This document shows positions 17,929 to 26,370 of a stretch of 64,000 nucleotides of DNA, piece after piece (positions within the stretch are counted from its first letter, which is position 1; each line of letters opens with the position of its first letter). The position numbers were made by a program, and so were the translations under genes. This DNA is from Streptomyces sp. AP-93 (GTDB lineage: Bacteria > Actinomycetota > Actinomycetes > Streptomycetales > Streptomycetaceae): positions 62,001 through 126,000 of the forward strand of contig NZ_JALGBX010000027.1 of assembly GCF_022808175.1 (NCBI RefSeq). Direction: 5' to 3'. The notes under the pieces were generated by a model. That model was not told the origin of the DNA. It was given only the letters and a program-made list of their open reading frames with translations, and did not search any database.

Positions 17929-20007
17929 GTGAACATCGGTGAGATAGCAGCGGTACTGCGGCGCCGCTGGTACGTCATGGCGCCCCTCACACTGTGCGGG
18001 CTCCTCGCGGGCGTGCAGCTGTACCAGACGGTCCCGGTGTCCTACCAGTCCCAGAGTTCGGTGGCCCTGCTCGACTCCACGGCCGTGGCCGAGCTGGCCC
18101 CCGCCTTCGGCAACCCCATCGCGAACGCGGGCGGTTCGCTCGTGGTGACCGCCGACGTGCTCATCAGAACCCTGTCGGGTGCGGACGCGGCGCGGGACCT
18201 GCACGGTCTCGGCGTGACCGACCCCTACACGGTCGGCTTCGCCGCGAACGCCTCGGGTCCGATGCTCACGCTGACCGTCACCGGCACCAACCGCAACAAG
18301 GTGCTCAAGGAGACCAGTACGCTCACCGACTTCGCCGGGGAGCAGCTCAACGCGCTCCAGGCGGCGGCCAAGGTACAGCCCGCGTACTTCGTGCAGACGG
18401 CCCCCGTGGTGCTGCCGCAGACCCCGAAACCACAGCTCAAGACCCGCTACCAGCAGGTACTGGCCGTGATCATCGCCGGCCTGGTCGCCGGCTTCACCGC
18501 CTCCTTCGTCATGGAGAGCCTGCTGGCGGGCCGCCGGCGCAGGCGCGAGGCCGCCGAGGCCGCGGCCGGGACGGCCGGTGCGTCCGGTACGGACCGGACG
18601 CGCGTGCGCAAGCGGTCGCGCCACCGCGAACTGGACGCCACCGCCCTGCTCACCGGCTACATGGGGCTGGCCTTCTTCATCCCCTCGAACCTGACCCTGC
18701 CGGGCCTCGGCGGCGTGGGCACCCCGGCCAACGTCTTCGCGCTCCTGGCCCTGTTCTGGTACCTGGCGACCTGGCTGACCGGCCGGATCAGACCGGCCCC
18801 CGGCACCCGGCTGCCCCGGGTCGCGATGTGGCTGCTGGCCGTGTCGGTCCTGGCCTCGTACCTGGCGAACGCCTCCCGGGGAAGCTCGCACAAGGAGGTG
18901 CTGGGCGCCGACCGGGGGCTGATCGGACTGCTGGTCTGGGTATCGCTGGTGGTGCTGATCTCCGCCGGGATCCAGGACCGGGCACGCCTGGACGTGCTGC
19001 TGCGGCGGGCCGTCGTGATGGGGGCGGTGGTCGCCGCCATCGGCTACTACGACTTCTTCACCGCGACGAACATCGCCGAGAAGATCAGCATCCCGGGGCT
19101 CCAGTCGAGCGTCGCGCAGATCACCACCCTGGACCGCGGTGCGTTCACCAGGCCGCGCTCGACCACCGCGCAGCCGCTGGAGTTCGGCGGCATGCTCGCC
19201 CTGCTGCTGCCCTTCGCGATCCAGCAGGCCTTCGATCCGGTCCGGGCGCAGCTGAGCCGCTGGCGCCGCTGGGCGCCGGTGGCGCTGATGGGCGGAGCCC
19301 TGCCCCTGACGGTGTCGCGGACCTCCATCATCGGGGCGCTCATCGTGGTGCTGGTGATGGTGCCGCGGTGGAAGCCGCAGCGCCGCTGGACCGCCTTCGG
19401 TCTGCTGCTCGGCTCGGTGGCCGTCTTCAAGGTCCTGGTCCCCGGACTGATCGGCACGATCACCACGCTCTTCGCGTCCTTCGTGTCGAACTCCGACAGC
19501 AGCACCCAGGCCCGCACCGTGAAGTACAGCGCGATCGTGCCCTACCTGGAGGAGCGCCCGCTGTTCGGCCGGGGCCTGGGCACCTTCACCCCGGACCTCT
19601 ACTTCTTCACCGACAACCAGTACATGCTGACCCTGGCGGAGATGGGTCTGCTGGGTCTGCTCGCGCTCCTCGCGCTGTTCCTCACCGGAATCCACCAGGG
19701 CGGCGCCATCCGCCGTCTCGCCGCCGACGAGTCCGACCGGGAGCTAGGCCAGGCCTTCTTCGCCTCGGCCCTCGTCGCCCTCGTCAGCGCGGCCACCTTC
19801 GACGCCCTCAGCTTCCCGATGTTCGCCGGGATGTTCTTCCTGACGATCGCCGCCGGAGGCAGCTACCTCGGCTTCATCCGGCGCGCCGCGCCCGAGCCCC
19901 GAACCCTGGAGTCCCCGTGTCCTCCGACAGCACAGCCCGCGACAGCGCAGTTCCCGGCTCCCCAGCCGCCGACCGCCCCGGCCGGCCGGATGCAGCCGGT
20001 CCGGTAG
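17929..20007 (+). CDS. Fusion of a Wzz-like domain with a Wzy/O-antigen-ligase-like polymerase
   Basis: The 692-residue protein joins two activities. Residues 1-200 are Wzz-like (IAAVLRRRWYVMAPLTL, an extracytoplasmic domain, a second helix and a basic linker RRRRREAA). Residues about 240-660 are a polytopic membrane domain of about 10-11 helices with the large loop and PLFGRGLGTF segment (about residue 543) typical of the O-antigen ligase/Wzy superfamily. Such proteins polymerise or ligate lipid-linked oligosaccharides at the outer face of the membrane. The GTG at 17929 follows GAGGGAG at 6 bases. Its 3' end overlaps the next gene by 91 bases. Confidence 0.8.
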   Translation: MNIGEIAAVLRRRWYVMAPLTLCGLLAGVQLYQTVPVSYQSQSSVALLDSTAVAELAPAFGNPIANAGGSLVVTADVLIRTLSGADAARDLHGLGVTDPYTVGFAANASGPMLTLTVTGTNRNKVLKETSTLTDFAGEQLNALQAAAKVQPAYFVQTAPVVLPQTPKPQLKTRYQQVLAVIIAGLVAGFTASFVMESLLAGRRRRREAAEAAAGTAGASGTDRTRVRKRSRHRELDATALLTGYMGLAFFIPSNLTLPGLGGVGTPANVFALLALFWYLATWLTGRIRPAPGTRLPRVAMWLLAVSVLASYLANASRGSSHKEVLGADRGLIGLLVWVSLVVLISAGIQDRARLDVLLRRAVVMGAVVAAIGYYDFFTATNIAEKISIPGLQSSVAQITTLDRGAFTRPRSTTAQPLEFGGMLALLLPFAIQQAFDPVRAQLSRWRRWAPVALMGGALPLTVSRTSIIGALIVVLVMVPRWKPQRRWTAFGLLLGSVAVFKVLVPGLIGTITTLFASFVSNSDSSTQARTVKYSAIVPYLEERPLFGRGLGTFTPDLYFFTDNQYMLTLAEMGLLGLLALLALFLTGIHQGGAIRRLAADESDRELGQAFFASALVALVSAATFDALSFPMFAGMFFLTIAAGGSYLGFIRRAAPEPRTLESPCPPTAQPATAQFPAPQPPTAPAGRMQPVR

Positions 20008-20921
20008 CCGTCGTCGTCGTCACCTGGAACAGCGCCCGGGTGATACCCGAGTTCCTCGCCTCCCTGCCACAGGGCATGGCAGGGGTCGACTGGCGGCTGG
20101 TCGTCGCCGACAACGACTCCGCCGACGGCACCGTGGACCTGATCCGGTCGCTGGCTCCCGAGGCCACCGTCGTCGAGACCGGCCGCAACGCCGGTTACGC
20201 GGCCGGGGTGAACGCCGCCCTGGCGGCCGCCGCGCAATGGGAGGGCGGCTTCCGCGCCGCCCTGGTGTGCAACCCGGACATCCGGATGCGAGAGGGCTGC
20301 GCGGACCTCCTGGTCGGCGCGCTCGGCGACCCGGTGGCCGGCCGGGGCCGGGTGGGGATCAGCGTCCCGCTGCTGTACGAGGAGGACGGGACGCTCCACC
20401 ACTCGCTGCGCCGGGAGTCCCGGGTGACCCGGGCCCTCGGCGAGGCGGTGATCGGCAACCGTCGCGCGGGACGCTTCCCGCGGTGGAGCGAGCTGGTCAC
20501 CGATCCGTCGGCGTACGGGAACAAGACGGTCGCCGACTGGGCGTCGGGTGCGCTGATGGCGCTCTCCCGGGAGTGCCTGGAGACCTGCGGAGCCTGGGAC
20601 GAATCGTTCTTCCTGTACTCGGAGGAGACCGAGTACTGTCTGCGGGCCGGCGACCACGGCTTCGCCACCCGCCTCGAACCCGCCGCCTCGGCCGTCCACC
20701 TCGGCGGGGAGTCGCAGGTCTCCCCGCGCCTGTGGACCCTGCTGACCCTCAACCGCGTACGCCTCTACGCCCGCCGGCACTCGGCGCCCGCCACCGTGGC
20801 CTTCCACGCGGCCGTGCTGCTACGGGAGACCTCCCGCGCGGCGCTCGGCCGCCCGGCGAACCGGGCCGCGGCGCGGGCCCTGACCAGCCGGACCGCCCTG
20901 CGCGCCACCCCGGGGCCCTGA
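19917..20921 (+). CDS. WbbL-like family 2 glycosyltransferase
   Basis: The 334-residue enzyme has VAVVVVTWNSARVI (about residues 30-43), VVADNDSADGT, GYAAGVNAALA, the metal-binding CNPDIRM (about 115) and a late region DESFFLYSEETEYCLRA (about 220). This layout matches rhamnosyltransferase WbbL and relatives. Residues 1-28 are a Pro/Asp/Ala-rich extension that overlaps the previous coding sequence by 91 bases. The GTG start is supported by GGAG 6 bases upstream. It probably works with the Wzz-Wzy fusion in the same transcript. Confidence 0.85.
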   Translation: MSSDSTARDSAVPGSPAADRPGRPDAAGPVAVVVVTWNSARVIPEFLASLPQGMAGVDWRLVVADNDSADGTVDLIRSLAPEATVVETGRNAGYAAGVNAALAAAAQWEGGFRAALVCNPDIRMREGCADLLVGALGDPVAGRGRVGISVPLLYEEDGTLHHSLRRESRVTRALGEAVIGNRRAGRFPRWSELVTDPSAYGNKTVADWASGALMALSRECLETCGAWDESFFLYSEETEYCLRAGDHGFATRLEPAASAVHLGGESQVSPRLWTLLTLNRVRLYARRHSAPATVAFHAAVLLRETSRAALGRPANRAAARALTSRTALRATPGP

Positions 20922-20931
20922 CCGGACCGGC

Positions 20932-21768
20932 TCAGGCCACGGGGGCCGGACCGGTGGGCGCCGGACCGGTGGGCGCCGGCCCCTCCCAGGCGGTGTAGAA
21001 GCTCTCCGGGTTGACCAGGTAGCGGACGGTGGGCCGGGGCAGGTGGCGGACCTCGTGGCGCCGGCTGTAGCGGCGTACGAGCTCCCAGTCCTCGCGGGGC
21101 AGGACCTCGGGGGTGCGCCGCAGCCGGCTGAAGTACAGGGCCGGGGTGCGGCGCGCCACGAAGGCGTTGGTGTCGAGGAAGGCCTCGTGCGCCGAGCGGC
21201 GGCGGTCGAAGGGCACCGACAGCACGTCCCGCTGCGATCCGTCCGGGAGCATCCTGCGCAGCGCCGTGTACACCGCGTCCGGTCCGCCCGGCGACTCCAG
21301 GACCGTCAGGGCCTGCTCCAGATGGTCCGGCTCCCACAGGTTGTCGTCGTCCAGGAAGGCCACGTACCGGGACCGGCTCAGCCGGATCCCCACGTTGCGC
21401 ACCACGCCGGCCGTGGCCGTGTTCCGGGCCAGCGACACCGCGAAGAGCCGCGGATCCGAAGGGAGTTCGGGCAGCCCGGCCCCGTCGTCCACGACGAGGA
21501 CCACCTGGTCGGCCACGGTCTGCGCCAGCGCCGAGCGCACCGCCGCGCGCAGGGCCTCGGGGCGCCTGTGGGTGGCGATGACGGTGGCGACCAGGGCGGC
21601 CGGAGGGCGGCCCAGGAGCGAGCCGAGTCTGCCGGTCTCGGTGTTCTCGAAGCGGCGCAGCCGCAGGGCCGAGGGGGCCAGCAGCAGCTTGTTCCTGGCC
21701 TCGAAGAGCACCAGCCAGCCGAAGGCCCGCTTGAGCAGTTCCCAGGGGGCCCGGGCGATGCGGCGCAT
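20932..21768 (-). CDS. Family 2 glycosyltransferase
   Basis: The 278-residue protein has an amphipathic basic N-terminus and then the GT-A core: VATVIATHRRPEALRAAV (about residue 60), LVVDDGAGLP, RNVGIRLSRS, metal-binding FLDDDNLWEPDHL (about 138) and LPREDWELVRR (about 228). The C-terminus has a Pro-rich repeat (GPAPTGPAPTGPAP) of low complexity. It is the last gene of the leftward polysaccharide operon and ends 10 bases from the converging glycosyltransferase stop. Confidence 0.85.
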   Translation of the reverse strand: MRRIARAPWELLKRAFGWLVLFEARNKLLLAPSALRLRRFENTETGRLGSLLGRPPAALVATVIATHRRPEALRAAVRSALAQTVADQVVLVVDDGAGLPELPSDPRLFAVSLARNTATAGVVRNVGIRLSRSRYVAFLDDDNLWEPDHLEQALTVLESPGGPDAVYTALRRMLPDGSQRDVLSVPFDRRRSAHEAFLDTNAFVARRTPALYFSRLRRTPEVLPREDWELVRRYSRRHEVRHLPRPTVRYLVNPESFYTAWEGPAPTGPAPTGPAPVA

Positions 21769-21786
21769 GTCATGTCCTCTCGGTGG

Positions 21787-22920
21787 TCAGGGGGAGGGCT
21801 CGGGGACGACGGGCCGCCCGTCCGACATGCGGTTGCCGCGCCACACGTTCCCCGCGCCGCCCGCGTTCCACGCGGCGACCGCCCCGTAGAGCCCGCTGTG
21901 GGGGTGGTACTGGGTGGAGAACACGTTGTCGGTGACCTGGATGCCGGTGGCTCCCGGGCCGCCGCCGTAGAGCGCGTACGCCCCTCCGGCCAGCCAGTTG
22001 TCGTCGACCACCACGTTGGAGACCACGCCGGTGTCGGCGAAGAGCCCGAGCGCCGCGCTGGCGCCCTTGTCGACGGGGACGGAGTTCAGCAGCGTGTTGT
22101 GGCGGACCGTCAGCCGGCCCTTGTTGCCGCCGCCGCTGATCACGGCATCGGTGTGCTGCCACTCCCCGCCGAGGTTCCGGAAGGCGACGATGTCGTGCAC
22201 GTAGTTGTCGTGCAGGTTGCCCTGGCCCATGGACAGGGCGTTGCCGAACACCGAGACGTCGCACCAGCCGACCTCGACGGAGCTCTCGCCCATGTTGGAG
22301 ACCGCGTAGTTGACGCCTCCGTTGTCGGGGCCCTTGCCCGGCAGCGCGGTGATCGTGGTGTGCAGGACCCTCAGGCCCTTGAAGCCCGGACGGAGGTTGA
22401 CGCCCCACCAGTTGGTCGAGGTGATCCGGCTGTCGATGATCGTGACGTTGTCGGCGTAGACGTCCAGCGAACCGCGGATGTCCCAGCCTCTGATGACCAT
22501 GCCGTCGGTCTTGACCGACATGTTCCCCGTGTCGTGCCGCTCCAGCGCGATCCGGGGACCGGTGGAACGCGCGTCGGGGAAGCCGCAGGCGCCGGGCGAG
22601 GCGGCGTCGCAGCCGGGGCCCGGCGCGGGCGGCGCACTGCTGCCCGGCGGGGGAGGAGTGGGCGACGGGGTGGCCGAGGTCGCCGGGGTCGCGGAGGGGC
22701 TCGGGCCGACCGGCGCGGACGGCGAGTCGGTGGGCGCGGCGGTGGGCACGGGCAGCGGGAGGGGCTTCTCCTGGCCGGGGCATTCGAGGGCGCTCTCCGG
22801 GCAGGAATCGGCCGCCGACTCGCTGCGGCCCGTCCGCTCGGCCTGGTAGAGGGTCAGGGCGGCGACCAGTAAGAACCCGGCCAGCAGCCAGGCCCACAGT
22901 CGTTTGCGCACGCGTGCCAT
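21787..22920 (-). CDS. Membrane-anchored right-handed beta-helix protein
   Basis: The 377-residue protein has an N-terminal transmembrane anchor (about residues 8-25), a Pro/Ser/Thr-rich spacer (about 50-105) that would cross the cell wall, and a parallel beta-helix (about 120-370). Typical rungs include VYADNVTIIDSRIT, VRHNTLLNS and VVVDDNWLAGG. The fold is shared by pectate lyases, polysaccharide epimerases and phage tailspikes. Its place in the polysaccharide operon suggests it binds, cuts or epimerises the polymer outside the cell. No catalytic set is identified. Confidence 0.8.
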   Translation of the reverse strand: MARVRKRLWAWLLAGFLLVAALTLYQAERTGRSESAADSCPESALECPGQEKPLPLPVPTAAPTDSPSAPVGPSPSATPATSATPSPTPPPPGSSAPPAPGPGCDAASPGACGFPDARSTGPRIALERHDTGNMSVKTDGMVIRGWDIRGSLDVYADNVTIIDSRITSTNWWGVNLRPGFKGLRVLHTTITALPGKGPDNGGVNYAVSNMGESSVEVGWCDVSVFGNALSMGQGNLHDNYVHDIVAFRNLGGEWQHTDAVISGGGNKGRLTVRHNTLLNSVPVDKGASAALGLFADTGVVSNVVVDDNWLAGGAYALYGGGPGATGIQVTDNVFSTQYHPHSGLYGAVAAWNAGGAGNVWRGNRMSDGRPVVPEPSP

Positions 22921-22926
22921 GGTCTG

Positions 22927-24435
22927 TCAGTCCTTGATCGTCGTGGCCGCGACGGCCGGTGTGGTGCCGCGCAGGTACCCGAAGCTGGGCAGGACGCACA
23001 CGGCATAGCACAGGGTGGCGGCGGCCGCGGTCGTGAGGAGCGCGAGGACGCCGTCGCCGAGGAGCTGCTCCAGGCCGAGGACCGCGCCCGCCATCACGAC
23101 GCCGCCGAGCAAGGGCCAGGCGCAGGCGCGCGCCACGGTACCGAACCGGATGCCGCCGCGGTGCAGCGCGAAGAGGTACACCGGCACCACGACGGCCCCG
23201 GCGACCAGGACCTGACCCTGTGCCACCCCCGCGATCCCGCCGGTGCGGGCGCCGGTCACGAGGACCGGAACCAGCAGGAGGAGCCACAGGCCCTGTACGG
23301 CGATCAGCGAGCGGCGCCGGCCGATGGCCACCAGGCAGTCGTAGGCGAGTTCGCAGCCGATGCGGATCAGGCCGAGTGCCATCAGCCAGGGCAGTGCGCG
23401 GGCGGCGGGCTCCCAGCGTTCCCCGTAGACGAGCACCACGATCGGTCCGGCGAGGCCGGCCAGCAGGACGCAGAGCGGGACGGTGACCGTCACCAGGACG
23501 CCCAGGGCCCGGCCGAACCCGTCGGCCAGCGCCTTCGGGGAGTCGGCCAGCCGGGAGAATCCGGCGAAGGAGACCCGGCGGGCCGCCTCGGAAACGATCC
23601 GTACGGGCCAGCCGGAGATGTTGAACGCGAGCACGTAGAAGCCGAGCGCCAGTTGGTCCAGGGTCGAACCCACCACCATCGGCGGCACGTTGGCGACGCC
23701 GAGGGCGAGGAGGCTGGCTCCGGCGAGCGGCAGCCCGAAGCGGAGCAGAGCCCGGGCCTGCTCCCGGTCCCAGCCGAACCGCAGGGTGCCCGGGGCCGCG
23801 AGGCAGCAGCCGACGAGCGCGCCCGCGCTGCCGGCGACGGCGCCCCAGGCGAAGCTCATCGCGCCCCAGCCCTGGATCGCCAGGAGCAGGGTCACCGTGG
23901 TGCTGAGCACGAAGTTGACCGCGTCGACGGCCATCCGCCGGCCCTGCGCGAACGCGCGGGTGAGGAAGCCGGCGGGCACCTGGGACAGACCGTCGAGGAC
24001 CACGACCAGGCACATCACCCGCAGGACGCCGGAGGCCTCGGGCGAGCCCAGCACACCGGCCACCGCCGGGGCGAGCGCGAACAGCACCGCGTACAGCAGG
24101 CAGCTGGAGGCGGCGCTCAGGGTCAGGACCGTCGGGGCGAAGCGGCGCGGGTCGCCCTCCCAGCGCACGATGGCCAGGGAGACGCCCAGCTCGTTCGCGG
24201 AGAGCAGGACCAGCAGGACCGTCTGGGCGATCCCGTAGACGCCCCAGGCCTCGGGACCGAGAAAGAAGCGGGCGAGGACGATGCCCATGGCGAAGTTGCC
24301 CAGGCGCATCACCATGGTGTTGACCAGGCTCCACCGGGCGGCGGACCCCACCTTGCGGCCCAGGGAGTGCGCTTCGGGCGATTCCTCGGTGCCCGTGCCG
24401 GTGCCTGCGCCGGTGTCCGTGGCGGGAGCGGTCAC
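22927..24435 (-). CDS. Wzx-like polysaccharide flippase (MOP superfamily)
   Basis: This 502-residue integral membrane protein has about 12-14 helices. It begins with the family-typical segment ARWSLVNTMVMRLGNFAMGIVL split over helix 1 and continues FFLGPEAWGVYGIAQ. Wzx proteins flip undecaprenyl-diphosphate-linked repeat units to the outer face of the membrane. The GTG at 24435 overlaps the stop of the preceding Wzz-like gene (GTGA). Together with the Wzy-like fusion it argues for a Wzx/Wzy-dependent route rather than an ABC-transporter route. Confidence 0.85.
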   Translation of the reverse strand: MTAPATDTGAGTGTGTEESPEAHSLGRKVGSAARWSLVNTMVMRLGNFAMGIVLARFFLGPEAWGVYGIAQTVLLVLLSANELGVSLAIVRWEGDPRRFAPTVLTLSAASSCLLYAVLFALAPAVAGVLGSPEASGVLRVMCLVVVLDGLSQVPAGFLTRAFAQGRRMAVDAVNFVLSTTVTLLLAIQGWGAMSFAWGAVAGSAGALVGCCLAAPGTLRFGWDREQARALLRFGLPLAGASLLALGVANVPPMVVGSTLDQLALGFYVLAFNISGWPVRIVSEAARRVSFAGFSRLADSPKALADGFGRALGVLVTVTVPLCVLLAGLAGPIVVLVYGERWEPAARALPWLMALGLIRIGCELAYDCLVAIGRRRSLIAVQGLWLLLLVPVLVTGARTGGIAGVAQGQVLVAGAVVVPVYLFALHRGGIRFGTVARACAWPLLGGVVMAGAVLGLEQLLGDGVLALLTTAAAATLCYAVCVLPSFGYLRGTTPAVAATTIKD

Positions 24436-25202
24436 TTCGATGCCTTGGAGCGGAAGGCGGACGGAGGCAGGACCTTGAGCGCCATGGTCGCCGTGGGGTC
24501 CACCGGGTCCGTGTGATCGCCGGAACCGGAACCGGGACCGGGACCGGGGATCTCGGGCGGACCAGGCTCGGACGGCACGGCCTTGCGCCGGCCGGGCTTG
24601 TCGGCCTTGCGGCGCCGCGCCTCGACGAAGAAGGTGGCCACCAGGCTGAGTACGAAGCCGAGCGCCGCCGCCATGACCAGGTACTGCAGCCGGGTCTTCG
24701 TCTGCGCCTCCGGCTTCTGCGGGGGCACGATCGTCGCCATGCGGATCATCGCCTCGGGGGTCACCGACTGCTGGGCCTGGAACTCCAGGAGCCGCTTCTG
24801 CGCGTACTCCGTGAACAGCTGGTCCGACTTCAGGACGGCGGCCGGGTCGGTGCCGGTGACGCTCAGCCACATGAAGGGCCCCTGGGCGTTGTCCGCGATC
24901 TTCGCCTCGTACACGCCGGTGAGTCCCTGGGCCTTCAGATCGGCCCGGGAATCATCGGAGTTGAGGTTGCGGGCCAGCCCGTCGGCCATGCCGGTCAGCG
25001 AGGCCTGCGTGCTCAGGAACGGGTTGCCGTCGAAGGCAACCGTGGCCTTCTTCGAGTTGAGGAGGGTCACGGTGCTCTGGGACCGGTACTCCACCGGGAC
25101 CAGCAGGTACACGCCGGTGATGAGCGCGGCCGTGAGCAGCAGCCCGGGCAGCAGCACGTACCAGCGCCTGCGCATGACCCGCCAGATCTCCGCGAGGTCC
25201 AT
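24432..25202 (-). CDS. Wzz-like chain-length protein (third of three)
   Basis: The 256-residue protein starts MDLAEIWRVMRRRWYVLLPG with one helix, has an extracytoplasmic domain containing QSTVTLLNSKKATV, and a second helix (YLVMAAALGFVLSLVATFFV, about residues 173-192). A basic, then Pro/Gly-rich, cytoplasmic tail follows. It lacks Walker motifs, so it is not a BY-kinase. The ATG at 25202 has AGAAGG upstream. It lies between the epimerase and flippase genes of the leftward operon. Confidence 0.8.
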   Translation of the reverse strand: MDLAEIWRVMRRRWYVLLPGLLLTAALITGVYLLVPVEYRSQSTVTLLNSKKATVAFDGNPFLSTQASLTGMADGLARNLNSDDSRADLKAQGLTGVYEAKIADNAQGPFMWLSVTGTDPAAVLKSDQLFTEYAQKRLLEFQAQQSVTPEAMIRMATIVPPQKPEAQTKTRLQYLVMAAALGFVLSLVATFFVEARRRKADKPGRRKAVPSEPGPPEIPGPGPGSGSGDHTDPVDPTATMALKVLPPSAFRSKASK

Positions 25203-25238
25203 CAGCCTTCTTTCGGACAGTGGTCGGACTGAGCCGCC

Positions 25239-26366
25239 CTAGACGAGGGGCACGGTGCCCGGGACGAGGTCGGTGGGCCGCGGCCGGGTCGCCGCGCTCC
25301 CGCCCTCCAGGAGCACCTGGGCGATGCGTTCGCTCGCGCGGCCGTCCCACAGCTCGGGGCAGCGGGGCGCGGGCGGATCGTCGAGCACCCGGTGCACCGT
25401 GGCGGTGATGCGGTCCGGGTCGGTGCCCGCCAGGACGTTGGTGCCCTGCTCGACGGTGATCGGCCGCTCGGTGTTCTCCCGGAGGGTCACGCAGGGCACG
25501 CCGAGCGCGGTGGTCTCCTCCTGGACGCCCCCGGAGTCGGTGAGCACCACGCGGGCCGAGTCCTGCAGGGCGATGAAATCGAGGTATCCGGCGGCCGGCA
25601 CCAGCCGGATGCCGCCCGGTACGCCGATCTCCGCGAGCCGCTCGGCCGCCCGGGGGTGCACCGGCAGCAGCAGCGGGCAGCGGCCCGCGATCTCGCCCAG
25701 TGCCTTCAGCAGGCCGCGCAGGGCGTCCGGATCGTCCACGTTGGCCGGCCGGTGCAGGGTGACCAGGCCGTACCCGCCGCGGGTGAGCCCGTAGCGGTCG
25801 AGGACGTCGGAGCGCCGGGCCCGCTCCAGGTTGGCGAACAGGGTGTCGATCATGACGTTGCCGACGACGTGGATCTGGTCCTCCCGGTACCCCTCCGAGC
25901 GCAGGTTCGCGGCGGCGTCGGGGGAGGGCGCCAGCAGGTAGTCGCTGATCCGGTCGGTGGCGACCCGGTTGACCTCCTCGGGCATGCTCCAGTCCCGGCT
26001 GCGCAGACCCGCCTCCACGTGGGCCAGCAGCGGCCCGGCCTTCGCGGTGACCAGGGCGCAGGCCAGGGTGGAGTTGATGTCCCCGACCACCACGACCGCG
26101 TCCGGGACCAGCTCCTCGAGCAGCGGCTCGAAGGCCTCCATCACCCGGCCGGTCTGCACGGCGTGGCTGCCGGACCCGGCTCCCAGATAGCGGTCGGGGG
26201 AGCGGATGCCGAGGTCGCGGAAGAAGACGTCGTTCATGGACTCGTCGTAGTGCTGGCCGGTGTGGACGAGGACGACCTCCGCGCCGCGTCCCTCCAGGGC
26301 GTCCATCACCGGCTTGATCTTCATGTAGTTGGGCCGGGCCCCGGCCACGCAGATGATTCTGGGCAT
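25239..26366 (-). CDS. wecB: UDP-N-acetylglucosamine 2-epimerase family (WecB/WbpI-like)
   Basis: The 375-residue GT-B-fold enzyme has VAGARPNYMKIKPV (residues 6-19), HVEAGLRSRDWSMPEE with catalytic acids (about 128-143), VTLHRPANVDD (about 206) and LTDSGGVQEET (about 278). The family inverts C2 of UDP-GlcNAc to UDP-ManNAc; the close relative WbpI does the same on the diacetamido uronic acid. Both substrates could be produced by enzymes of this locus. It follows the dehydrogenase gene in the operon by 4 bases. Confidence 0.88.
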   Translation of the reverse strand: MPRIICVAGARPNYMKIKPVMDALEGRGAEVVLVHTGQHYDESMNDVFFRDLGIRSPDRYLGAGSGSHAVQTGRVMEAFEPLLEELVPDAVVVVGDINSTLACALVTAKAGPLLAHVEAGLRSRDWSMPEEVNRVATDRISDYLLAPSPDAAANLRSEGYREDQIHVVGNVMIDTLFANLERARRSDVLDRYGLTRGGYGLVTLHRPANVDDPDALRGLLKALGEIAGRCPLLLPVHPRAAERLAEIGVPGGIRLVPAAGYLDFIALQDSARVVLTDSGGVQEETTALGVPCVTLRENTERPITVEQGTNVLAGTDPDRITATVHRVLDDPPAPRCPELWDGRASERIAQVLLEGGSAATRPRPTDLVPGTVPLV

Positions 26367-26370
26367 CGGG

